Source: Epiperipatus broadwayi
Lineage: Eukaryota > Onychophora > Udeonychophora > Euonychophora > Peripatidae
NCBI GenBank assembly: GCA_028023455.1
Contig: JAQFVV010000276.1
Coordinates: 374,001-438,000 of the forward strand
Direction: 5' to 3'
Length of the DNA stretch: 64,000 nucleotides
Position 1 is the stretch's first letter. Each line of letters begins with the position of its first letter. This document shows, in pieces, positions 43,891 through 57,305 of the stretch. The notes below the pieces were generated by a model. The model did no database searches, was not told the origin of the DNA, and was given only the letters and a program-made list of their open reading frames with translations. The position numbers were made by a program, and so were the translations under genes.

Positions 43891-46800
43891 GGTTGGAGTG
43901 GAATAAGAGTCTTATCATATCTGCTGTACTGGGTGCCACCAAGCCATTTGAATCTGGAATATTTATATAGTAGGCAGATACTTACTGTTAAGATCCAATT
44001 TTATATTGTCCATAAGCCCTTGCCACTAGCTTGTGGAGATGCAGAGATTTAATATATAAATTCTTATTTACAACATTTTAATAAAGAAAGATTTAAAAAT
44101 AAAAAATTAAGCTACTGCCAATAATAACATACAAAAAAATTTATTGACACTCGTATATAAATTTCAGGAATAAAATTATATTTTATTATTAATTTTAAAT
44201 TTAATTTATTATTTAAGACAGTCCACACAGATGGACAATTTATGAAAGTTTGTTTTATAATGTTGAGTATAGATAGGCTACATAGATTACTCAGTTAAAA
44301 ACTTTTCAAAAACAATCATTCAATCTCAGACTAAAAGTTTGTAGCCAAACCAATGCTTGCTTCCTGATATACAGATGCAACTAATGCAATATGAAGATGG
44401 TAGCATAAAACCACGCTGACAGGTATGTGCCTCTGGAGCATATTATTATTTGAAGAGAAATGATCCTAGGTCAGAACAGGAATGTGCGTCTGTCTGGTGA
44501 AAAAAATTATTTGGAAAATATACATTAACAATTCTCTGTAATGGTGAATTGTAATCTTGGCCATCTTATTATTAATATCCAGATTAAAAAGGAAAACAAT
44601 GGTGTGGGAAATACATCGACATCCATTGTAATGCATCAACTACACTTTCGGGTCATGCATTCATATGGGCTTTGCCCTGTATGCTAAGCATACTTCACAT
44701 TACATTGATATAAACAACCATATATCCCTCCACCAGCATTGACCCAACTACAAAACAAATAGCTTGAAATCAAACCACTTTAAAATAAACATGAACAAAT
44801 TTAAATATAAAGTTATTGATGGATTTGCTAAGGGAAATTTACAATAAAATAAACCCAATGACTCTCATCATAAGGTGCTACATTGATAACAACAACTTAA
44901 AAGATATACCAATAAATACATTTGAACACTCAGCATGAGGTGTCATATTTACCAATATATATATTTTCACATATAAAAATATTAAGACATAATTCACATA
45001 ATAAATGTATGCAGTATGTACAGCCAACTTAAAATTTAATGCATTTTAGTAATTTAGTTAATAGATAAAATAAATAAAATGAAAAATGGAAATGATTAGC
45101 AGACATAATGCATAAAAAAATTATTAGTAAATGATTTAGAATTTTCCTTTTTAAGTCAGGTAAGAGTTTTTATTTTCAGTTACTAGTTGCAAATTTGAAA
45201 AAGTTCATATTAGATAAACACAAGAGTTCATACTTTATGGATTCTGGCAGATTTATATGTCCATCTTCATGATCACTTTTGTAGATTGTTTGTTCTTCTT
45301 TGAAATGCCACTACTTGCCATTCATTTGGTAAAGAACTGTCATCAGGAGGCCTCAGCTGGTTATCAGAAAATTAAATCTATTGCAGACTTCTACATCATG
45401 GAGTCTGCAATACAGCTACAGTTAGTATGTAGGTTAATAGTCAGCTCTTTGCAACAACTTATTTTTTCTTTTTATATGATTAGACCCCCCCTTATCAGTA
45501 AATTTTTGGATCCATAGAACAGGATGTCACTGATCCCAAGATCTCTTTTTGGTCCATGCTGTGACTTGGTTTTTCCATTGGTTAATCTTTAATTTCATTC
45601 TTTTATCTGACCTTTATTATTTAAGTGCCCCAATAGCTAGTTTGCTTTACATTTAATTGATAAAACAATCATTTCCATTTTCTAAGATTAAACATGATAA
45701 AAATCAACATTTATTTCTATTTTCAAAAATATCAATCTTTATCTTTAGATCTTTACTTTTTTTAAAAAAAAAAATACTTTTAAATACTTTTTTTCTTACA
45801 ATAGTTTGAAAGTTTTCCATCTGTGAGATCTATATTTGTTAAACATAACTCTTTCAATTTTCTTTTAGTTTTTAATAAAACGCTTTTTATTTAAGATTTA
45901 TTTTCCTCTTTATTTAAATTTTAAATTAATGTAACGGCATGTGTCATGTGTATACCGTTACAATGTATATTAAATTATTTCATTTTATTAAGCAAGTGCT
46001 AAACTTTTTGTCTGTACAATATTGATACCATTTTCTTCAAAGAAATATCTTAATTATTATTATAAATTATTTTTAAGCTAAGAATTCTATCATATTTAGT
46101 CCTAATATACACTTTAAACTTTAATTAAATAAACAGATTGTTATTATCATTGTCATCATTAAACACAGCTGCAGAGTGTAATAATTCAACTCCTTTCATT
46201 ATGAAATGCATCTTGGGAATTATTTCCCCTTTCGAAATGCTATTATTAATATGATTAAATATATGTAAATAAAATGAATGCTATAAGTATATAATATTAA
46301 TAATTTTTACTATTGTTTTTACAATTTTTCATTTTAAATATCAATTATTTATTATGCTTTCTGATTAATGGCAAGACAAAAATGGAAATCTAACTTTTTC
46401 TGTTGTTTAATAAAAGATATTACTGCTATAAATGAATATTTCTCATAGAAATATAATGTGATTTTTGTTTTAGTTTAGTAAGTTTGTTTAAAATGCTAAA
46501 TATTAATTTTGTGATTAAAATTATTTACTATTATATATTTTTAATAACATATGTACAAATAGGATTTTTCAATACAAATTTGTTGGCACTTTTTTATATT
46601 CTATTAATATTAAGAATTCTAAAATGTTTTTATTAAAATAAAAATAACATTGGGACTTAGGTTAAACAGACTTAAATAGACCACTCAGAGCAAAAACATT
46701 TCCAGCATATGTAGCAAAGTAATCAGTGAATAAAAAGATTTCATCATCTCGATAATTAATTGCAAATCTCTTAAAAATTTTAAGTTGTTGTATTTTCTTT

Positions 46801-46925
46801 TATTAAAGTCTTTCTTAATTATTTGACTAGTAAAATCTATGTACTGAACATTTTTCAATCGAAAATACTTTTTAATCAGATGTCCTAAATCACTATGTTA
46901 TAAACCATCAATATATATATTTATA
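42936..46925. other. AT-rich desert
   Basis: No gene recognised. A (TA)n-centred inverted repeat with short AACCATTATA / TATAATGGTT arms lies at about 43801-43895. Sequence at 44250-45540 is less A/T-biased; it holds an 86-aa frame (45257-45517) with no recognisable domain, possibly an old unidentified repeat. Confidence 0.5.
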
Positions 46926-47395
46926 TTGTAACCGGACCCCCATACAACCCTTTTATTACGTCAGTTGTAACAATTTTCTGATGAGCATGCTGTAGGAAGG
47001 AACTATCAATTGACGTTCCTAATGCAGATGTTAATGCCTTCTACAACAATATTTCCTGCTTATCAGAGGATGTAGTAACATAAAGACTGGAAACATCTAA
47101 ATATTTCTATGTTTGGTTTCCCAAAAAGCGCCATTAGAGTTCCGTCTCACTACAACCTGATTTGGGTAGGTCTAGTTATGTCAGACATAGCTCAGAAGGC
47201 ATGAGATTCTCATGAACAAGTGCTATATCTGATGAGTAATGCAATGAAACAAAACAAAATTGGACAACTGGATAACCAATTTAATTTTTAGTAACAAAAA
47301 AAAGATTTATTAAATAACAATTAATTAGCAATTTCTAACGAAGTTCATTTTTATCCACATGATATCTCATTTTCATTTTACTTATGAAAGATCTA
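46926..47395. other. Less AT-biased island, possible LTR-like or tRNA-related sequence
   Basis: Opens TGTAACCGGACCCCCATACA (46928), reminiscent of LTR 5' ends starting TGTAAC, but no second LTR, PBS or PPT is found. At 47187-47236, AGACATAGC pairs with GCTATATCT around TAGCTCAGAAGG (A-box-like) and a CATGA/TCATG hairpin. CTGATGAGTAATGCAATGAAAC follows the outer stem. No B box is present. Identity unknown. Confidence 0.3.
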
Positions 47396-47930
47396 GAAGC
47401 AGTTCTTTTTTCTTTATCAATAGTTCATTTACAAGTTCATTTATGAGAAGACGTTTGGAAACAGTCTAATTCAACAATAGTTCATTTTTGAATTCCTTTA
47501 TGAGAAGAAGCTTGGAAATATTCTGATTCAACAATAGTTCATTTTGAATCCATTTATGAGAAGACATTTGGAAACAGTCTAATTCAACAATAGTTCATCT
47601 TTGAATTCCTTTATGAGAAGAAGCTTGGAAATATTCTAATTCAACAATAGTTCATTTTGAATCCATTTATGAGAAGACGTTTGGAAATATTCTAATTCAA
47701 CAATAGTTCATTTTGAATTCATTTATGAGAAGAAGCTTGGAAATATTCTAATTCAACAATAGTTCATTTTTAATTCATTTATGAGAAGAAGCTTGGAAAC
47801 ATTCTAATTCAACAATAGTTCATTTTGAATTCATTTATGAGAAGAAGCTTGGAAATATTCTAATTCAACAATAGTTCATTTTTAATTCATTTATGAGAAG
47901 AAGCTTGGGAATAGTCAAGCATTTATGATT
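47396..47930. repeat. Satellite 1, period 56-57 bp, about 9 copies
   Basis: Units begin CAATAGTTCATTTT and contain TTTATGAGAAGA(A/C)G(C/T)TTGGAAA(T/C)A(T/G)TCTAATTCAA. Unit starts fall near 47418, 47475, 47532, 47588, 47645, 47701, 47757, 47813 and 47869. Two sub-variants (AAGCTTGG with HindIII site, and ACGTTTGG/ACATTTGG) alternate in the left half of the array. Confidence 0.9.
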
Positions 47931-47989
47931 TATACAGCATTTCATTATTCTATGAATTATTATTGATTGGTAAACATTTAAACTCAGCA

Positions 47990-48385
47990 ATTCTTGGCTT
48001 GTGGAGCATTTATCATTTAGTAATTAAAGTATTTCTAATTTAGTCAAATATAAAAGTATATTCACACACATAAACTCTGTTTGGCTTGTGGAGCATTTAT
48101 AATTTAGTCAAATATAAAACTATATTCATATACATAAACTCTGTTTGGCTTGTGGAGCATTTATCATTTAGTAATTAAAGCATTTCTAATTTAGTCAAAT
48201 ATAAAGGTATATTCATACACATAAACTCTGTTTGGCTTGTGGAGCATTTATAATTTAGTCAAATATAAAAGTATATTCATATACATAAATTCTGTTTGGC
48301 TTGTGGAGCATTTATCATTTAGTAATTAAAGCATTTCTAATTTAGTCAAATATAAAGGTATATTCATACACATAAACTCTGTTAC
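47990..48385. repeat. Satellite 2, alternating 87- and 64-bp units (about 151-bp higher order)
   Basis: Units start GGCTTGTGGAGCATTTAT at about 47996, 48083, 48147, 48234 and 48298, and end CATAAACTCTGTTT. Long units contain CATTTAGTAATTAAAG(T/C)ATTTC, which short units lack. The order is long-short-long-short-long, so the 151-bp pair is the repeating unit. Confidence 0.9.
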
Positions 48386-48477
48386 ATTACTCGGATGAAA
48401 GTAATATGCAATTAAGGCATTTCTAATCCATATAGTAAATATGTTCAAATATTTTTATAAATAAATTTGCGTACAAT

Positions 48478-48735
48478 TATTTCATAACTTCACTTTATAA
48501 CGTATGATAAAGATGTTTTAATATTTTACAAAACAAATTCTATATATTTATTTCATAACTTCGCTTTATAACGTATGATAAAGATGTTTTAATATTTTAT
48601 AAAACAAATTCTATGTAATTATTTCATAACTTCACTTTATAACGTATGATAAAGATGTTTTAATATTTTATAAAACAAATTCTATGTAATTATTTCATAA
48701 TGTCAATTTGTAATTTATGATAAAGATGTCTAAAC
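48478..48735. repeat. Satellite 3, period 71 bp, about 3.5 copies
   Basis: Units start TTTCATAACTTC(A/G)CTTTATAACG at about 48480, 48551, 48622 and (partial) 48693, with GATAAAGATGTTTTAATATT and AAAACAAATTCTAT. Copies two and three are nearly identical. Confidence 0.9.
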
Positions 48736-49374
48736 ATTCTTATAACATAATTACCTTCCAGTTTTGCAGTCCAGTTTACTCAAAAAGAAGGTGGGTTATT
48801 TCATTTATGGAAAGTCATGGCACAGCGTGGAGAGAGTGAAGCTGCTAATTTACCCCATTGTTATTATAATTCCTCTAGAAAAGCTTTCTTTTTCCATTTT
48901 CCCGTTTTGTTAAAGCTATATTTTAATACGTCAAAAGAATTAAGTAATACACTTTTTTTTTTTTAAAAAAAAAATTAATATGTTCTGCCTCTCTGTGTAA
49001 GACGAGAGAGAAAAAAAAAAGTTCTTTTCTTCCGACGACGTGCCTAATTTGAATACTGCCTCAGTTTTACTCAAGTATCTTTTTTTTTTCTTTTTAATGA
49101 TTGGATAATTAATTTCTTTTTTTTTTATTGAGACAGATAAAAAAAAAATAAGATGACATAACATTTTATTCAAATCCATCAATCACAAAATTAAAAATAT
49201 GATTTTTTTTAAACAAATCACAGCTTTATTGCGTTCCCAATTAGACTGAATCACGCTAGACATTTTTAGATGGGGGGGGGGGATCTTTTAAATATTTATA
49301 TAAGGAACAGTATATCTGTTTCATTATATATATATATTGAAATACAAGTATAAACTGTATACTTAATCTAGATG
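48736..49374. other. Spacer with homopolymer runs
   Basis: Multiple T and A runs, and a G-run at 49274-49282. The 80-aa minus frame at 48940-49182 is a low-complexity Lys-rich artefact. Confidence 0.6.
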
Positions 49375-49696
49375 TTATTAAAGGAAATTCGAACCCAGAC
49401 TTTCAAGCTCCCTACAGACATACACTTTATCCAATATAACCGATAGGCATGACCACATACATGTAAAAACGATAAATATTCTCCAATATATGTATTTCAT
49501 GCTGAACCAGCACTCATTATAGATATTATAGATATGTGTATGAGTTGATGATTCAGACCAACTGATGTGTACTAATTCAGCATTATATACATGTTGAAAA
49601 TCATTTATCTTTTCCACATGAATGTGGCCCTGTATATCAATTATATTGGATAGAATGGATTACTGTAGGGAGTTTGAAAGTCTGGGTTCAAATTCC

Positions 49697-49702
<6 letters not shown>
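49375..49702. repeat. FB-S1 fold-back element, best-preserved copy
   Basis: The left unit (49375-49530, minus) and right unit (49536-49702, plus) are inverted copies. The outer ends are AAAGGAAATTCGAACCCAGA and TCTGGGTTCAAATTCCTTTT, so the terminus is a tRNA B-box-like GGTTCAAATTCC facing outward. Inward come CTTTCAAGCTCCCTACAG, then a block resembling GACCACATACATGT (mobile consensus ACATGTATGTGGTC), then a GGTTCAGCATGAAATACATA block and the head with CAACTGATG near the centre. Similar head-to-head structures occur at 16.5, 32.9, 35.3 and 42.7 kb. The inner TGTATCAGTTGTATAAGATGG of the consensus could be a decayed A box, making each unit a tRNA-related SINE. A (TA)n tract follows to 49749, then a small ATTACTTTAAATCT palindrome. 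Confidence 0.8.
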
Positions 49703-49749
<47 letters not shown>

Positions 49750-49751
<2 letters not shown>

Positions 49752-50368
49752 ATAAGATTTAAAGTAATATATATATATATATATATTACTTTAAATCTAG
49801 CAACAATATTTACTATTTGTAAATTGATTATAGTAATTTATTTTAATAAAAAAGGTTATTAAATGTTAAATCAAATTTCCATTTTGAGAAAATATTTTAA
49901 TTTTAATACTGTAATAAATTATTTTTTAACTTTTGATTTCGTTGCCATTTATGATCATATAATTCTAGTATTTATTACTCTTGATTTAGTAGCTTATGAA
50001 TTCGTTCATCTATATTTATGATTTGGATTTTAATGTGTTTGATGTATGAATATTTTTTTCAGTAGTTAAGTTTTTCCACACAAGGTTGAGATATGACAAT
50101 TTATGACTATCTCAACCAGCAAACAAATTATCTAAGATGAATAACTATCTAGCTATTTATAACTAAAAGGCAAACATGAAAAATAGAACATAAATTCTAT
50201 TTGGTTGATATTTAACTAGTCTATTAAGTCCTGTTTTTTTGTTTAATGGTTGTCTATATTGATACTGGAAAGCTTTGCTCTGCAGTAAATTACTAAAGTC
50301 TGTTTCAACTTTTACCTAACTTTTAGTATTATTAATGACTGCTTAAATTGTTTTTATTATTTTTATAG
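49750..50368. other. Upstream region of the receptor gene, presumably intron
   Basis: AT-rich and without recognised features except the splice acceptor at its end. If the acceptor is used, the 5' non-coding exon and promoter lie further upstream and were not identified. Confidence 0.5.
50351..50368 (+). promoter_or_regulatory. Predicted 3' splice site before the receptor coding exon
   Basis: TTTTTATTATTTTTATAG is a strong polypyrimidine tract plus AG, 22 bp upstream of the start codon. It implies a spliced 5' leader with the whole coding region in one exon. Confidence 0.55.
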
Positions 50369-50390
50369 CTTTCGACAAAAACTTTCCAAC

Positions 50391-51449
50391 ATGACTGTAT
50401 CTTATGTTAATCTAAATCCTAATATCACTACCTTACCAACTGAAAACGTGACTGATTATGAATACCAATTTCCCAAACCAATGTCTTTAGTATGGTACAA
50501 CATTATAGTTATTGCTTTTGAATTCTGTTGTTCCTTCGTTACATTATTTAGCAACTTATTTATTATAATTGTCGTTTTTAAAACCAAACATCTTCAAACT
50601 CCTTTCAATCTGTATATATTAAATTTATCAATTGCTGATATGTTTGTGGGATTTCCAGTCATGCCTCTAATCACTGCTTATTCCTATTACATGTACTGGC
50701 CTTATGGTATGATTAATTGTATTGTAGAAGTATACTTTTATTTTTTATTAACATTTGAAAGTGTATTCAGTCTTGCCATAATTTCCTTTGACCGTTTATG
50801 GTCTGTTACCTGGAGCATTCATTATAGACAACACCGTTCTGTTAAAATGTCCGTTTGGATTCTTATAGTAAGCTGGATATACAATGCTATTATGTGGACA
50901 CCTTCATATGTTGTTGACAGAGTGGGAATGAAAACATCATATGATTGTGCATATAGATCAAAAGATCCGCGAAATAGAATTCCTGTTATTTTAATTACGT
51001 TTGTGGGTTATATGACGCCTGTGATGGTAATGGTAGTGAGTTACATCCGTGTAGCCCAAGTTATGCTAAGGAGAAAGAAGCAGATAGACACTTTAGCTGC
51101 AGCTGTAGCACCTGCAGGACAGTCAGAAGAAGCTAAAGCAAAGGCTAGGGAAGAAGCCTTGAGAATACAAAAAAAACAAGTTAAAGAAATGAAAACATTT
51201 ATTCTTTTAGGTCATATTATTGTAATATTTCTTCTTTGTTGGGTACCATTTTATATCTGGTTTTTTGTTAGCAACTTTATACCTAATTTCTTCTCTAGAC
51301 GTTTTGAAAAATTTATTTGGTGGTTAGCCGATGCTAATTCCATGTTTAATCCAATCATGTATACGCTGAGTAATGATGAATTCAGATTGGCTTTGATCCA
51401 AATGTTAAAGCTTGATAAATTTAAGCAATTTATTAATAAAAATAAATAA
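50391..51449 (+). CDS. Class A (rhodopsin-family) GPCR, orphan, aminergic/muscarinic-like
   Basis: Intact 352-residue seven-helix receptor in the plasma membrane, predicted to couple a ligand to G proteins. The start is the first ATG after a splice acceptor, with AAC before it. N-glycosylation sequons: N11 and N19. Landmarks: N55 (1.50), D83 (2.50), C110 (3.25) with C186 in ECL2, D134-R135 (DRL for DRY), W162 (4.50), P210 (5.50), Y218 (5.58), E266 (6.30, ionic lock), C283-W284-V-P286 (CWxP), N320-P-I-M-Y324 (NPxxY). ICL3 (about 226-264) is short, charged and Ala/Glu/Lys-rich. SVTWSIHYR after DRL resembles muscarinic/histamine-like lophotrochozoan receptors. Position 3.32 is Y117, not the amine-binding Asp, and 7.43 is D314 where amine receptors have Tyr and opsins Lys, so it is neither an opsin nor a standard amine receptor. 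Ligand and G-protein class unknown. Confidence 0.93.
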   Translation: MTVSYVNLNPNITTLPTENVTDYEYQFPKPMSLVWYNIIVIAFEFCCSFVTLFSNLFIIIVVFKTKHLQTPFNLYILNLSIADMFVGFPVMPLITAYSYYMYWPYGMINCIVEVYFYFLLTFESVFSLAIISFDRLWSVTWSIHYRQHRSVKMSVWILIVSWIYNAIMWTPSYVVDRVGMKTSYDCAYRSKDPRNRIPVILITFVGYMTPVMVMVVSYIRVAQVMLRRKKQIDTLAAAVAPAGQSEEAKAKAREEALRIQKKQVKEMKTFILLGHIIVIFLLCWVPFYIWFFVSNFIPNFFSRRFEKFIWWLADANSMFNPIMYTLSNDEFRLALIQMLKLDKFKQFINKNK

Positions 51450-51461
51450 AGTGTGTATGTG

Positions 51462-51498
<37 letters not shown>

Positions 51499-51605
51499 AA
51501 TCTCAAATCGTAAAACTTTATATTTAAAAACTAGTAATTAAGAATGTGGGATGAATTCAAATATTGGAAATGTTATAAAATATTGATTTTGTTATGCAAA
51601 TTTAT

Positions 51606-51611
51606 AATAAA
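51606..51611 (+). terminator. Polyadenylation signal of the receptor gene
   Basis: AATAAA 157 bp downstream of the stop codon. Another AATAAA overlaps the stop region (AATAAATAAAG). The 3' UTR between holds a (TA)n(TG)n run at 51462-51498. Confidence 0.5.
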
Positions 51612-52153
51612 TTATTTTAAATAATGTGTGTTAATTCTGTTTATGATTGTTTGTGTTATTGCTTTATTTCTCTTTCAATTAAGTAATTAAACAACCTTAC
51701 AATCACTTACTGCAAGCAAGAGTATCTCAAAGCCTCGTTATTTACCTTAATAGTTTACCATCTTTATTTTTTTTTGTAGCTATAAATATGTAGGTACCCT
51801 TTTACCGATCAATATTGGTTGGCTAGTTGGTTTAACTGTAGGCTAGATACTTATAAAAGTTCTAAACCCGATTAAAACCGACCAATTTTAAGTTTTACCT
51901 AGCCTATATTTAAATCCAGATCTTGGTCAAGGAAGGTAGATGCATAAGGATTTTATTGATTCGAATATAACTATTAATTTAATATGAAAAATGTAAGATA
52001 ATGTTATACATAATAATTGCTGTTTTTTTATAATTTAATTATTAGTTTTCATTAGTAGTCGAAATCATTAAGATATCTTAAAAATAAGTACATAATTCGC
52101 TGATAATTATTACATGTTGAATCTAGATTATAGTTTTACCTGATATATATATA

Positions 52154-52252
<99 letters not shown>

Positions 52253-52438
52253 CTCCAACCCTATACTAACAAAGAATGAGTTAATATTTGTTGAATTTTT
52301 CTATGTACAATACCTATTTCCAAGATTGTAAATTTTCTCTTGGTATCAAATAATGTTTACCATTTCATAATAAAAAAAGGTAAAGAGAAAATAATTCTGT
52401 AAAAATTCATTTTGTAAATATGATTCATGTGTAATAAA
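51612..52438. other. Spacer with long (TA)n
   Basis: Unique AT-rich sequence and a (TA)n tract at 52143-52250. No gene recognised. Confidence 0.6.
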
Positions 52439-52757
52439 GCTGTATTTATATGTTGGACTATTTTCATCATCTAATATGAGTAATGAATGCCTTTAGAAAA
52501 TTTAACTTTATTTAAATATTCCAAATACATTCAGCTGTTAGTAATGGCACAAAAGTCAGTATATGCACAGCATTTTGGGATATTATTCTCCTCTCTTTTT
52601 TCATGTGTTTCTGGCTTAACTAGTGTCAGTACTAGCATGGGAATCAAACCTAGTCAGTAGAAATTTCTTATACTTATCTATGTGTTTCCTCATGATTTCT
52701 CCACTTTTTTATAAGAGCAAAGTTGATTAGTGGTTTTCATACAATATGTATTGTAAT
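52439..52757 (-). repeat. S2 tRNA-derived repeat, inverted copy
   Basis: Reverse-complement match to 56600-57003, for example TATATGTTGGACTATTTTCA against TGGAAATAGTCCAACATATA, and AGAAATTTCTTATACTTATC against GATAAGTATATGAAATTTCT. The B box is CATGGGAATCAAACCTAG, read on the minus strand as GGTTTGATTCCC. The A-box half is largely lost. It directly abuts large repeat copy B. Confidence 0.75.
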
Positions 52758-55500
<2,743 letters not shown>

Positions 55501-55619
55501 ATAGTAGTTTGACTTTTGAGATTGTTTGCCATTGCCATGAGAGCAGCATTTTTAAATTTTCTTTTTTGTATCTTTTCTTCTCTATCCAATATGTTTGTAT
55601 TTTCAAACAAGGAAAACTA
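55501..55619. other. Junction between copy B and the PLE remnant
   Basis: Unique sequence with no recognised feature. Confidence 0.4.
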
Positions 55620-56400
55620 TCCATACAGTAGTGCCACCCTTGTTTGGTACAGGGTGGCACTACTGAATGGAGAGTTTTGCCTTGTGTAATAACAATTATG
55701 TGCTAGTATAAGAGATGGTGATCATGTGATGTTTGTATTTTCCCAATTAAACATCAGTTTATTGGTATATATATATGGTCTGATAGCTTATACATCTGTT
55801 TTCTCTCTTCTAATCATGAATTTGTGTTCTTGTAAGTGCTTTTCAATATGACAATTGGTCTTTTCATTGTACTTTCTTCCACACTTACATGGTATTTCAT
55901 AGATGCTGTTTTTGTTTCAGCATTTTAAGTTTAGGCTTTGTAGATGTTAGAATTCTTCATGGGGTGTTATGGCTCTGGAAAGCTGTTCTGTTGTTATACT
56001 GATTGCTGATTTTCTTTAGTTTGTATGCTATTTTTGGTATGTATGAGTACACTACAGTATCAATAATTGTTTTTTTTCTTTTGATGGTTCATTTTGTTAT
56101 CTATTTAAAGTTTTCTTAATAACAGCTGATGGATAACTGTTTTTCATAAGAGTTCATTCTATATAGATTTTTTCTTTTTCCAAATCCTGGTTTCTGAACC
56201 AAGTTCTTTTGCTCTATTTCATAGTGATATTATACCTCCATGTTTTGTGGTGCTGGTGTAATTGGATGTATAGACTATGTATTTTTCTAGATATGTGGGT
56301 TTTTGGTAAACTATGGTTTTGATTTTGCCTTGAAGGAATCTTGTCACAAGAACATCTAAGAGTGCCAATTTTTTGTTTTTATTCTGATTCTATTGTAAAT
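55620..56400 (-). mobile_element. Penelope-like element remnant (RT C-terminus, GIY-YIG), same family as 11.5-13.3 kb
   Basis: Minus-strand translation gives LALLDVLVTRFLQGKIKTIV then YQKPTYLEKYIVYTSN and HGGIISL at 56.2-56.4 kb, the PLE block normally LPFLDVLVTR...YRKPT-TD-Y...S-HP..K.G. Further on comes YEIPCKCGRKYNEKTNCHIE...LQEHKFMIRREKTD (55807-55905), a GIY-YIG domain in which the second YIG-like motif is degraded. Downstream, a hairpin GTAGTGCCACCCTTG...AGGGTGGCACTAC (55626-55661) and TGATCATGTGATGTTTG (55721) match the terminal region at 11.86-11.93 kb. Stops and frameshifts throughout. Confidence 0.8.
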
Positions 56401-56599
56401 TTAATTGAAGGAGATATGTTGTTGATGGGTTTACAGAAAATTTGTAGTAGTGCTTCACCATGTGTCTAAGATAGTAGACCATATATACAACAATGAATAT
56501 ATGTTTAATTGAGAAAATGCAAATATTCTGGAATGAGAAGATAGGATACAAAGAAGAAAATTTTAAAAAGCTGCTCACATGACTATGGAAAACAATCCC

Positions 56600-57003
56600 A
56601 TAAGTTAACCTAGTGTGACAATGCATAATGCATGGAAGCCACTAATTAACTTTTCTCCTAGAAAAAAAAGTGGAGAAATCAGGAGAAACCTCATAGATAA
56701 GTATATGAAATTTCTATTGACTGTTGCCTTTGTCAAGATGGCTCAGTTGGTTAGAGTGTTACCTTAAAATCCAATACTTAAAGAATATAAGGGTCTATTT
56801 CGATTCCCATGATAATACTGTCACTAGTCCGGCCATCATCTGAAGAAGAAGAGAGGAGAATAATAATTATCAAAACGTTGTGCATATATTAACCTGTACG
56901 CAATTATTAACAGTTGAAAGTATTTGGAATTTTTAAATAAAATTATTTTTTCTAAAAAACATTCAATACTCATATTAGGTGATGGAAATAGTCCAACATA
57001 TAA
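56600..57003 (+). repeat. S2 tRNA-derived repeat, plus copy
   Basis: Contains a good pol III A box TGGCTCAGTTGG (56739-56750) followed by TTAGAG and a B box TTTCGATTCCC (56798-56808). Downstream come CTAGTCCGGCCATCAT, CTGAAGA (56840-56846), a purine-rich stretch and CAAAACGTTGTG (56871-56882). About 130 bp of non-tRNA sequence lies 5' of the A box (from CATGGAAGCCACTAATTAAC), so it is not a simple tRNA-headed SINE; the tRNA part may sit inside a larger element. Confidence 0.7.
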
Positions 57004-57305
57004 ATATAACTAAAATACTGTCATAACAAACATTCAGGAATACAATGTGTGAGAATAGTTTCTGTACTTTTCAGTGGAAAAAATAAATTAAAAGTTATTA
57101 AACTAAGTTGATAATGAGTGACATTTTCATGTTAAAGAATTTTTTTCTTGTATTTACATCTAATTTAAAATAAAATGTTTATTTATATATATAATATTAT
57201 AATTGAATGTCTATATTTCTTCAAATCAATATAGGTAATTTTATAATTAAATATTTATAAATACACTAATTAGATATATGTAAAATATAACTTAAAAATT
57301 TTCTC
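57004..57305. other. AT-rich spacer
   Basis: Nothing recognised between the S2 repeat and the PLE palindrome. Confidence 0.5.

Noticed and set aside
45257-45517. 86-residue open frame as a small gene
   Set aside because: No domain, signal or codon pattern that sets it apart; isolated in a desert and probably fortuitous.
47228-47252. CTGATGAGTAATGCAATGAAAC as a hammerhead core
   Set aside because: Boxes and spacing fit, but the 10 nt between them pair only through one G-U and one U-A; kept only as part of the low-scored island finding.
47396-48735. CRISPR-like array of regular repeats
   Set aside because: Units are contiguous satellites without unique spacers, in eukaryotic DNA.
50391-51449. 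Receptor as an opsin
   Set aside because: Position 7.43 is Asp, not the retinal-binding Lys, and no other Lys lies in helix 7.
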